Positions 32,481 through 40,728 of a stretch of 40,728 nucleotides of DNA are shown here, in pieces. Below the pieces are notes generated by a model. The model saw only the letters and a list, made by a program, of their open reading frames with translations, was not told the origin of the DNA and made no database searches. The position numbers and the translations under genes were made by a program. The DNA comes from Gnetum montanum (taxonomy: Eukaryota; Streptophyta; Gnetopsida; Gnetales; Gnetaceae), in NCBI GenBank assembly GCA_015680685.1, contig MNCI01003865.1, positions 212,386 through 253,113 of the forward strand, read 5' to 3'. Position 1 is the first letter of the stretch. Every line of letters begins with the position of its first letter.

Positions 32481-34317
32481 ATCCTCAAACTCAGCATAAG
32501 CCAACACCATTATGCACCTTCATCTTCAAACTTAACACCTTCTATTACCTTATCTAGGACACCAATTAATACTCCAACAACCATGTGGCCCAATGAATAT
32601 AACATCATGAGCAAACATATCAATCTTTGCATACCATCTTATGGTCATGGGTGTCATAGTGGGTCAGCTTCTTATCACATGACCACATCTTATAATTTGC
32701 CCCACTATGCCTACTTTAATCAAGTTTGTGAACCCCAATCTGGGTATGTTCTTTCCACTACACCAAAAAACACCCCATGGTTCCTAACTTTCATTTATTA
32801 ATTTTCTCCATGATCAAAGGTTTAATCATGGAGGATACCCCCCATTCTAACAAGAAAAATTAGTAAATGTTTTTTCCTTTTATTTGGTTTTACAATTTTT
32901 TTTTGTTTTGTTCTTTTTTTTTTTATTTTTCAATTTTTTGTTTTCTAATTTCTCATTTTCCAATTTTTCATTTTATCGTTTTGTGGATAATCTCGTTTGT
33001 GAATAAAATACTCATGTAACTAGTCAGTTGAGGTGTTGTTCTATGTTATCAAGTCACAAGTGACTAATTACTTGGACAGTGAGCCCACAACATCCACCCA
33101 CCCATTCTATTAATAAGAGGTTCTTGCTCTAGGTATGATGATATTCTTTTTATCATCAAAACTTAAAGTAACTTTGTACTCATTTTTCCTAGAGCGAAGA
33201 GTGATGAACTAAGAAGGAATGACAAGGGTATGGCATTAAGGAGACTTGTGGAGTCTCTTTGGCAACATCTTTATGTGCTATCAGGTAGCTTGGTTGTACT
33301 AAGATCCTTGCAGATCTAATAAAAAATGGGAGTAAGATTTGTAATAAAGGCACTCAAGAAAGGAACTCAATGCTATTATGGGGGGTTCCACTGGAAAGAC
33401 ATGCACCCATGTCTAAATCTTGGTGACTTTTTTGGATCACATTTGGGAAAGACCAAGTGAAAAAGAAGTTAGAAGAAGAAAAAGAAAAGAAGAATAAAGT
33501 AAAGAAGAAAAGAAAGAACTGAAGTAGAAAAGAAAAGCATACGAAAAATGTGCCAAAACAAATTCAAATCACTCCTCCCTTGTGCAAAATGTCAAGTGAT
33601 CATACAGCTTACTATCATGATGCTCTCATGGTTGCTATCATTGGGATGAAATAATGTGACGTCACTAATAAGAGGTATAGGCTTGGTTTTGATCTTGAAT
33701 CAAAAGGATTATGGTACTTTAATCACACATAACACTTAGGATTCATTGTGCCTAGGGGAAGTTACCTCACGTCCCAATCTCTGTAATCCCTTCTACAATT
33801 CATCTCATCTCACGATCTAGATACTTCTAACTTGTATTTTATGTAGCATATAATTCGTACCTTATAGTGGTGGTGCTTAACATGTGTGTGTTTTGTTGCA
33901 TAGGTGTAGGTTTCATTTAACCTTTCTATTGCCCATGGACATTTTAAGGTATGGTTACGCAATGGCATGATAGGTTGGAAACTACTTTGGGGAGGATCCA
34001 CTTGCATGAATTTTGTAATTTGTATTTGTTGCACACCACCACATCATTTTATATCCTTTGAGTACTCCATTATCAAATCTATTCTTTCCTCTATCATCAT
34101 TTTAGTCAAACGTTCCTTAGAACCATTACATGTCCTTTTTCCTTATCCTTTTCAAAGAACTTCATTGTATGACTCTACTTCATTACACTTTTAGTGCTTC
34201 AATTCCCACTTGCCATTACCCTAGCCCTTTTGAATCTACCTCAAATCCTTCAATTTTGGCCCTAAAAATTCAAATAATCATTAATTCTACTAAGTACCCT
34301 ATCTTGGTTGGGACATG
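32481..34317. other. Mostly non-coding stretch of element Y
   Basis: A T-rich tract (32870-33000), then a purine-rich Lys/Glu-coding stretch (33450-33545) followed by an open piece with CKMSSDHTAYYHDALMVAII (about 33590-33650). I cannot tell whether these are a remnant of the gag C-terminus or chance. I searched the region for protease (D-T/S-G), RT (YVDD, FGL) and integrase (HHCC) motifs by eye and saw none. Confidence 0.45.
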
Positions 34318-34403
34318 ATATCGGGCACCCGATATTGGGTTCAATGTGACATCGGGTACGTGCTATCATGTACACAATATGGCATCCATAAAAAGTATAT
34401 ATA
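34318..34403 (+). promoter_or_regulatory. Internal promoter of element Y, upstream of its second ORF
   Basis: Diverged copies of the LTR's 14-bp motif (ATATCGGGCACCCG 34318-34331, ATATTGGGTTC 34332, ACATCGGGTACGTG 34349-34362, CTATCATGTACACA 34363-34376) are followed 20 bp later by TATATATA (34396-34403) in AAGTATATATAGGGGACC. The flanking sequence does not otherwise match the LTR over any length I can see. The arrangement of motif array then TATA box is the same as in the LTRs, which suggests a second, co-regulated start site for the downstream ORF. Confidence 0.6.
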
Positions 34404-34657
34404 GGGGACCATTGTGTACTACACACATCATTTTCAATAGTCGACATGTGGGGAGTTGTTTAAATTTTCTTCAACGATTTTCAAAGCTTTGTGAATCTAA
34501 ATTTAACTTCCAATATTTCACTCTTTGATACTCTAATTTCTTTTCTAATTGAACCTAATTAAACCTGAAGTGTTTAACTTAGTCATCGGGGAGGGGTACT
34601 ATAGAACTTGCACATAATGTTTTTGAAATTTGCTATCACCTGAAGGATATCATAGGG

Positions 34658-34907
34658 GTAAGTACTATCAGAAATTCATGTCAAACTAATTTTCTCCCTT
34701 CACCCACGTTATCTAAGTTATTATATGAGTCACCTAAATAGATCAGGTCCAACATTAAAATTTTAGAGAAAATTCCTTGAAAAACTTCTAACTCTGAAAT
34801 CATACTAAGCAAAGAATTAAACATTTATTAAAGGTAATGTGTAAGGTATAAGATAACTGAACTTATTTAAATAACCTTACTAACAATTGGTCCTTGTGTG
34901 ATTACAG
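34658..34907 (+). other. Predicted 250-nt intron in the 5' leader of ORF2
   Basis: The donor ATAGGG|GTAAGT is a full consensus site. The acceptor TTGTGTGATTACAG is followed directly by ATG, the first codon of ORF2. It lies about 250 bp downstream of the internal TATA box, where a 5' untranslated intron would be expected. Only sequence supports it. Confidence 0.6.
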
Positions 34908-37780
34908 ATGAACCCTAAAAGAAGATAGTAGGGAGGACCTTTTCAAGGTGTAACCAAATGCCCAAGAGGAGGCAAAGGCCAAGGACCTCATGTAGAACAT
35001 GTAGAGTAGGAGGCACAATCATTCAGCATCCATCAAGAAACTTTTGTCACTACACAATCTAGCCAAGTAGAAAGTGGAGAGGTTAGGGTGCCAAAATAAG
35101 GACAACACCTCATGTTGTACCTAGAATGTGTTCAAGCCATTCAGGAAAGTTCCACATCCTTTTCCATGATTATGGATCTTAATTTTAGGCCTTTTACCAA
35201 ATTCACCCCCTGAACCAGTCAAGAATCTACTTACGGAATCTCCACTATGGCCTATCCTCTTAGAGAGTGGAGAATGGTATATGGGTGAAACATATCAGTT
35301 TTGGCACAATAAAGAAGAGGGAACCACCATTGATATTAGTGGAATTTTAGTAGATTTTTCCACAAAGGCCATTATGAAAGTTTTAAATCTTCTAAATAGA
35401 GAACCCAAAGTTTCTCTTTTGTCCACTCGCTCTAATGCATATGCAAGTATGGTTAAAAAGGGCATATGGAAAAGAAGATAAGATATATGGAGAATTAACC
35501 CTTGAAGAGAGAATTTACTTTAAAATTGACACCTATCATATTTTCTCAATAAAGGGGTTAAATAGAATTTCTACCTATGCAGCAAGAGGAAGTGAAATTT
35601 TGATGGGCAAGGTTGATGCCAATTTACCTCATCTATATTTAACAGAAATATTAAGGTGGTTTGAATAACGAAAGATAGGAAAGTTCACACTGCCCTTTCT
35701 ATGTCTAGTTAGGAAGCTATGTTGATGTGTTGGAATTCTAGGATACATCAATGACATCCTCAAAAAAGCTCAGAATGCTTCATATGCTAAATTACTCAAG
35801 TCACCAGCACCAAGAAAAGATGTTGGTGAAATGTTGGAGCTTGAACAAGAACAGACAGTTGGGCCCACTACACCTTAAATGGTAGGGCCTAGCCAAATTC
35901 TAGACATAATGCCTACCCAATAATAAGAATCAAGGCCTAGCACATAGCCCATAGGCTAGCAAGACCAGCAACTGCAACTGCCACCATAAGATTACTAACT
36001 GTCAATGAGCCATCTCAGGGCCATCACTAAGATGGTCAGTTGGGGGAGTAGAGATGAGGCCAATCTCTTCAAGGTGATTGATGATGCTATATGGCCAACC
36101 ATATCAATTTATCCTACAAGGGATGAAGTCTTAATTCAATTAGGAGGAGGGGAATCACATTGGTCACAACAGATCTCTAGAAATGCTACATCATTCCAAG
36201 TGCAATTAGAAACTGGCGAAGGTGACATAGTGATGGTCATGAAACACTAGGATGTAGTTGGAGTAGTAGAGGCAGTCATGGACCACATCAAAGAAATTTT
36301 TAACATCCTTGTGCCACCGGTAGATTTCACAAAATCATGTGATGCTCAAGTTTTGGCTGATACCTCAATGACTCCTATGGAACATGAGGATGCTTTGGAT
36401 TGCTTGCTGCAAATAGGACAAGTTATGATGTCCTTGTTTGAAATCTCCTAAGATGTCATAGTGGCACAATTAGAGCTCATTTTCACTAAAGGAAAGCTGA
36501 TCATGGTTGAGGTTACGGCCAAACATGCAGAAGCCAAGTTGTAGAGACTCCATGAAAAGTTCATCGCCCTACAAGCTGAATGGCGAGATCTATCCCAATT
36601 TGTTGTAGTTGAACAATGAGAATCCTTTAAAATAGAGTAATTTAATGAATTGTTAATGGAAAATAAAATGGTGGCGATGGAAAAGGAGAAGTCTAATTAG
36701 GATGCTTAAAAAACACAAGCTCAAATGTATGTACATATTAAAGCTCTCAAGGCTTTACAAGAAGAGAATAAACTACTTGCTATCAGAAATTTTCAGTTGA
36801 CAAAAGTTGAAAAATAGAAGAACATTCTCAAAGAAAGTTTTCAACAAATTTGAGAAAAATTAATAAGAGTCAACCAAGATATAAGCTACTTAGCTAGAGA
36901 AAATAGAACCCTTTCAATGGAGGAGGTACGCACCATTAGACAGAAGATAGCTATTGCAATAAGCACATGGAAAAATAAGGCTAAGAAGCATGAAGGATTA
37001 AAGGAGCACTTCCATGACTAGGTGGGCATGTACAAGAAAATCATTGAGAAGGAAATTCAAATGGCCAATGCACATATCAACTCCTTTAGTGCTCAAAATA
37101 CTAACTAGCAAGCCATTCTGGATACTTATGCCCTTACCCATCAAGTTGACTTAAAACGCTAGGACATACAGATTCAAGATCTCAAAGAATACATTGTGTT
37201 TGGAAACCTATGATATGCCAACTTGTCCATGTTGATAGTAGGGTGCTCAAGAACTGAGCTTGAGAAGAAGGTAGCTACCACCTGTGCTAAATATGAGATA
37301 GAGTTTGTAGAACATAAGAAGACATTGCAAAAACTAGAAGTAGCAAACTCTGAATTAGAAATGATAAAAGCAAGCTACCATGACCAAAAAGATGTAGTAG
37401 AAAATTTGGCTTGATGGCTTATAGATTACTAGGAAATCAATGACAAAGCTAGAGCCTATGAAGAGGAATGACGGCTATTCGCAGCATGGTATGTCAAAGC
37501 CAATCAAATGTTCCCATAGCTACCATGTCCATGGAAAGTGTCAGCTCCATTAAACATTAGAACATTAGCATGGACAGCTCATGATCCTCAGATAGAAGAG
37601 GAGAAACTTTAGGCACTTCTTCAAATGTATCAATTTTAGAAGCCTAAAGCATAGGACAAAGGAAAGGCACCCATGGAGGAGCCACCACCAATGGGAACCA
37701 CATGAGTTCCACAAGTTTTGTATTTTGTGTTGACGTCCAAATTTTTTTTATCCCACACTGTGGCATCAAAAAATCCATGA
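34908..37780 (+). pseudogene. Second long ORF of element Y (ORF2), coiled-coil C-terminal half
   Basis: This frame of about 950 codons starts MNPKRR and is kept for nearly 3 kb, but broken by single stops, mainly TAG. There are frame changes near 35280 and 35450; from 35435 on, one frame runs to 37780. The N-terminal segment contains GILVDFSTKAIMKVLNLLNR (about 35340-35400), then EERIYFKIDTYHIFS and YAARGSEILMGKVDANLPHL, then a KIGKFTLPFLCLVRKL segment. A Pro/Gln-rich linker (35800-35990) precedes a region rich in Glu/Lys/Leu heptads (36480-37480; for example ALQEENKLLAIRNFQLTKVE and KLEVANSELEMIKASYHDQK), and the end is KGKAPMEEPPPMG. No enzymatic motif is seen. The DFSxxAIxxxLNL segment recalls the 'putative plant transposon protein' domain of other plant retroelements. 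This is tentative. It may be a structural or targeting protein. Confidence 0.6.
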
Positions 37781-37871
37781 TTAATCAATAATCCCATACC
37801 TATCCATTGTTTTTAATAAAATGAACTTGTTACTCATTTTTTGACTCAAGAATGAGTTTTTATTCAATCAT

Positions 37872-37876
37872 GGGGG
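37872..37876 (+). other. Polypurine run before the right LTR of element Y
   Basis: ATCATGGGGGTA directly precedes the LTR start TGATGAG at 37879. A short G-run followed by TA fits the plus-strand primer position, although the purine stretch is short. Confidence 0.55.
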
Positions 37877-37878
37877 TA

Positions 37879-38756
37879 TGATGAGTCATGGTCTAGTAGG
37901 TAGCAATATCAAGTATACGGATATCATGTATGTAATATCAGGTACATGATATCATAGGATTGGAAATGATGTTGGATATTTAATATCACTATTCCCATGT
38001 TATCCTATAAATACAACATTGAGATGCATGGTAGAGGTTTTTGGAAAGGGGGAAGTCTTTAGTCAATTTTTAGTTTTCAATTTTTAATAGTCAATTTTAG
38101 TGTTGTTTCCAAGTGCATGCTTGTAGTGTGATGCTTGTAATTATATGGAACCTTTACTTGAGTGTGACATACTTGGACACATACACAATCGGTAATAAAG
38201 ATCAAGATTACTCCATCATTGCAGTATTCACATAGATTTTAATTATTGATCATTTATTATTATTTTCTTAGTTAATATTTCTTTTATCATCATTTACTAT
38301 TCCTGTTGTTAACATGGAATGAGTATGCCTTAATCACGAACATTTAAGTGTAACTATCTGGTAACCCAGTAGTGTACCATGTAGTACTTTGAATGATGTG
38401 TGCTTGGTAATCCTTGAAGTAGTACACATAGTCCAAGATGCATACGGATGATTAGGGATGGATGCTGATCAAAATTAGGCTAGCTTAGATCTTATTTCCT
38501 ATTGTCCATTAACTTAATTAATTTATCTCTTATTATCCTTAGGAGTAGCATAATAGTAAGGATCACATCATATACCTCACTCTGGACTAAACCATACATG
38601 ACAAAGCAAATACTAGTCCAAGTGGAAAGACAGTGAACTATGATCAATGTATAACCATCTAGGTGCCACAACTAGTCCATCTGCAGAGTTTGACCAAATT
38701 GCACATACACTCTCATATTTGTATGGTTGAGAATAAGGGTACCTCATCACTGATCA
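37879..38756 (+). repeat. Right LTR of element Y
   Basis: Starts TGATGAGTCATGG and ends ACTGATCA, so the canonical TG...CA ends are kept. The 14-bp motif array is at 37906-37958, the TATA box at 38006-38013, and the poly(A) signal AATAAA at 38194-38199. It is collinear with 29504-30391 throughout; differences are mainly transitions. Confidence 0.9.
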
Positions 38757-38761
38757 TGTTC
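38757..38761. repeat. Target-site duplication of element Y (right)
   Basis: TGTTC, identical to 29499-29503, between the right LTR end and the resumed protease frame of copy 3. Confidence 0.85.
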
Positions 38762-39497
38762 TATTATGCCTAAATGTTTAACAATGATATAAGGTATAAT
38801 GTTTGTGGTTGTCCCATCATCCCCATGCACCCTATGTACCTTGTATTGTCCCACTATTATTCTTATGAAGAGAGGAGCCTTTGTTGTTTTATAATCCTAG
38901 GGATTGATCTTGATCTTTCTATCAGGGAACACTAGTATTGTTGACTTAGTTTCTTTCCTTAGTGAAGGTGGTACCATCACTACATGGATGAACTCTTCAC
39001 TAGTAGGCATGTCCTTATTAATAGGAATGGAAATCAACATTTTCACCAGTGCTTCATGGTGAAGAGCGGAGGTCATTACTAGGTCATATAGGCTAAGGGA
39101 TGTATTCTTTTATTTCAAATACTATTTAACCTATTCCATTGCATGAAGGAAGTCCTTGTCATTGGTTGTTGAATTTTTGTTCTTATTAGCTTTAACTTCC
39201 TCCATGCATCCTAGGATGCAAACTTCATGTTTTAACAACTATGGCTTAGCCTCCTTTCCCTTCCCTTGTGGCTTAAGATCCTTCCTTAGTTAACTAATTA
39301 AAGTAGTTTGAACATTACAGCTCATGGAAATGGTTGAGATGGGAGTGGGCTTCAATGAGCCCACCTCCTTCCTTTCCTTAGCCTACTTATTTTCATTGTC
39401 TTTCAACTTTAGCATAGAATTCTCGTAGTTTTTACTTATTGATTTCTTATTTTTATGTTCCAAAGAAGTTGTGGTGTTAGCCACCATGGAAGGATGA
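38762..39497 (-). pseudogene. gag-protease part, family X copy 3 (right of insertion)
   Basis: The minus strand reads VHRVHGDDGTTTNIIPYIIV then KHLGI and stops at the insertion site. It is the N-terminal half of the protease, with the DDG triad seen also in copy 1. Farther right, the wording at 38990-39110 (TTCACTAGTAGGCATGTC, GGAATGGAAATCAAC) matches 2285-2340 and 12365-12410. The frame is broken by stops and ends at about 39497, where LTR-E begins. The rest of gag is missing from the window. Confidence 0.75.
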
Positions 39498-40195
39498 TGC
39501 TTGTAGCGACGGAAAACGTCGGCAGCTGGAAATACCGACCGAGGTTCCAGCGTACACAGTTTTAGCCATGGATCCACGGGAGGGCTATGCTGGAGAAAGC
39601 GAATCCGTGGCGCCCTGAATGGTCTTGTCGATCAGACAGGGACTTACGGGTCAGTAAAACAATGCAAAGTGCATAAAAAGAAAGCGATCTGGTTCGAGGA
39701 GTCATAAAACGAGGGGAAAACGATGTAGACGGATTGCAACGGTGATAATGATAAACACGATGAAAGGAGGTTGACATAAGAGAAGCTCGTAGCTTCAAGA
39801 TCTGCGCTTTGACTTAAAAATGTATATTTCGTATGAGAAATTACACTGGGGAATCCCCGATTACAGGATGTGAAACAAGCACAAAAAAACAAGCAAACGG
39901 TCTAAACAGAAGTCCGATCTACCTCGTGGGCTAAAGCTGAGATGCAGGGCAAGCCAAGCTTTGATGTCTACCGATCAATTGTTTTTGATTGATAGAGTCT
40001 TTTCAGTAGAACGATTACTCCTGTCACCGGTGCTCAAAGCGAACTGTACTCTGCTTCGGCTGTAAGGTGATGATGTCCACGATTGCCAAAGCGCTGTTCT
40101 CTGTATCTCTGCTCCAAAGTGCTAAGTGCTCTGGTGCTCAGAAATATGCTTTTGCTTCTCTGATTTGCCCACCTCTGTATCCTTGTCAACTGAGG

Positions 40196-40203
40196 TATTT
40201 ATA
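40196..40203 (-). promoter_or_regulatory. TATA box of LTR-E
   Basis: TATAAATA on the minus strand in GCAGCCTATAAATACCTC. The position matches GGCCTATTTAAAC in LTR-C/D. It is intact, so this LTR may still have promoter activity (inference). Confidence 0.7.
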
Positions 40204-40379
40204 GGCTGCGACGCTTCGTGAAAAAGGCGCAATGCTGATGACGTGGGTCCCGTATATTGCAGGTCCTGTTGGCATGACCATTTTAAGTCAGACTGTGACA
40301 ACGCACAACACGCTTGTTTGTGTGTTGTGCATGTGAAGAGCAGGTACATGTTGAGCGCGCTTTAATTGCTTTCAGGCTG

Positions 40380-40419
40380 TATTACACTCATTCGCGTTGT
40401 GTTGCGTGTATGAGCGTAA
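40380..40419. repeat. Imperfect 40-bp palindrome in LTR-E U3
   Basis: ATTACACTCATTCGCG at the left end and CGTGTATGAGCGTAAT at the right end are near reverse complements around a GTTGTGTTG centre. A second inverted pair, GCACAACAC and GTGTTGTGC, lies at about 40303-40330. These share the TTACGCTCA wording of the adjacent 49-bp repeats. Confidence 0.65.
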
Positions 40420-40453
40420 TCTGGTGTAAAAACAATAAGCTCAAAATTGTTTT

Positions 40454-40700
40454 ACGCTCACTATGCAACTGCGCGTAACAAAGCGTAAATAATGTACAAC
40501 TTACGCTCACTACGCAGCTGCGCGTGGTGAAGCATAAATAATGTATAACTTACACTCACTACGCAGCTACGCGTGATGAAGCGTAAACAATGTATAACTT
40601 ACGCTCACTACGCAGCTGCGCGTGATGAAGCGTAAACAATGTATAACTTGAATGATAACATACGCAATGGTACGCACTTCCGCGTAACGAGCGTAAAGAC
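40454..40700. repeat. 49-bp tandem repeats with internal palindrome, LTR-E U3
   Basis: Four exact-length units (40454-40502, 40503-40551, 40552-40600, 40601-40649), then a diverged fifth to about 40700. Each unit begins ACGCTCACTACGCAGCTGCG and ends GTATAACTT. CGCAGCTGCG is a perfect palindrome, flanked by TTACGCT and AGCGTAA arms, so one unit can fold into a hairpin of about 38 nt. They lie upstream of the TATA box on the minus strand, an enhancer-like position. Confidence 0.9.
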
Positions 40701-40728
40701 AAGTTAATCATGCGCCACGAGAAAAAAG

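Larger units (their letters stand above)
29504..38756 (+). mobile_element. Element Y: complete gag-only LTR retrotransposon, nested in copy 3
   Basis: This is a bounded 9253-bp plus-strand element comprising the left LTR 29504-30391, primer-binding site 30393-30410, gag pseudogene 30520-32480, non-coding stretch, internal promoter 34318-34403, intron 34658-34907, second ORF 34908-37780, polypurine run 37872-37876, right LTR 37879-38756, and TGTTC duplications outside. I see no protease, RT, RNase H or integrase motif anywhere inside, so it is non-autonomous. The PBS resembles the TGGCGCC..TTGCCGGGGA class used by Athila-type elements. The LTRs differ at roughly one site in six to eight by eye, so the insertion is old, but it is younger than copy 3. 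Confidence 0.85.
20130..39500 (-). mobile_element. Family X LTR retrotransposon, copy 3 (interrupted by element Y)
   Basis: This is the third and longest copy. Minus-strand order from right: gag-protease part (39497-38762), [element Y insertion 29504-38756], rest of the protease (29498-29000), 30-bp repeats (28703-28627), antisense gene (plus strand 22441-28050), ~190-bp array. The left limit is uncertain and no 3' LTR was recognised. On the right the copy is broken at about 39500 by the young LTR-E, so its own 5' LTR lies outside or is lost. Its antisense gene is by far the best preserved of the three. Confidence 0.6.
39500..40728 (-). repeat. LTR-E of a younger, related element (right end outside window)
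   Basis: An abrupt change to CpG-rich sequence occurs at about 39500. On the minus strand it has a U3 with tandem repeats (40700-40454), TATA box (40203-40196) and an R-U5 with the family's hairpin (39641-39613; context TGGCGCCCTG, GGTCTTGTCGATCA, CAGGGACTTACGG, matching GGTCTTGTTGATCATCC and AAGGACTTA in LTR-D). The minus-strand end ...GTCGCTACA lies at about 39502. Because its U5 end abuts copy 3's gag, it is a 3' LTR or a solo LTR. The minus-strand ORFs here (39383-40349) are LTR shadows. The limited decay indicates recent insertion. Confidence 0.7.

Noticed and set aside
33450-33650. Remnant protease or other pol domain in element Y
   Set aside because: Only a Lys/Glu-rich stretch followed by a short open piece; no D-T/S-G triad, RT or integrase motif could be seen.
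39608-39625. TGGCGCCCTG as a primer-binding site of a plus-strand element
   Set aside because: It lies inside the stem-loop region conserved in the other LTRs, in an LTR whose TATA box and repeats are on the minus strand; no LTR end precedes it.
39383-40349. Four minus-strand ORFs of 64-82 residues at the right end
   Set aside because: They overlap the LTR-E R-U5 and its TATA box in different frames, with no domain or codon pattern; shadows of a CpG-rich LTR.

Overview
The window looks like a piece of a large, repeat-swollen plant nuclear genome. A gymnosperm/conifer is my best guess, but that is inference. I find no intact gene, host single-copy gene, tRNA, rRNA or bacterial-type operon. 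Nearly everything assignable is LTR retrotransposon in several nested or tandem layers. Most of it is decayed: CpG is scarce, and reading frames stay aligned over kilobases while broken by single TAG/TGA/TAA codons, as expected from long-term cytosine methylation and deamination.

Family X (minus strand) accounts for about three copies. Read on the minus strand its order is: 5' LTR, primer-binding site, repeat-rich leader, gag, aspartic protease, about 30-bp tandem repeats, a multi-exon gene on the OPPOSITE (plus) strand, polypurine tract, 3' LTR. Copy 1 covers 1-7418 (left end outside the window), copy 2 covers 7419-17259, and copy 3 covers about 20100-39500 (5' LTR not seen). In all three the protease is followed directly by the short repeats and the antisense gene. 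No reverse transcriptase, RNase H or integrase is found, so family X looks like a gag-protease-only, non-autonomous Ty3/gypsy lineage carrying an antisense ORF. This layout is reminiscent of Tat-lineage elements with additional ORFs. An extra LTR plus leader lies at 17260-18737. A Ty3/gypsy protease-RT fragment of another element (18738-19440), a plus-oriented LTR fragment (19441-19725) and a roughly 190-bp tandem array (20130-22110) follow.

Element Y (plus strand, 29504-38756) is a complete, bounded insertion inside the protease gene of copy 3. It has 888- and 878-bp LTRs, a 5-bp target duplication (TGTTC), a PBS and a polypurine tract. It encodes a gag pseudogene, then a second long ORF with a coiled-coil C-terminal half, and no recognisable pol. 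The second ORF has what looks like its own internal promoter: the same 14-bp repeat motif as the LTR promoter, a TATA box and a 250-nt intron ending directly before the ATG.

The last 1.2 kb (about 39500-40728) is sharply different: CpG-rich and little decayed. It is the LTR of a younger minus-strand element, with four 49-bp palindrome-containing repeats upstream of its TATA box.

Coordinates of LTR ends, exons and pseudogenes come from reading by eye. All family assignments rest on motif recognition, not on database searches.
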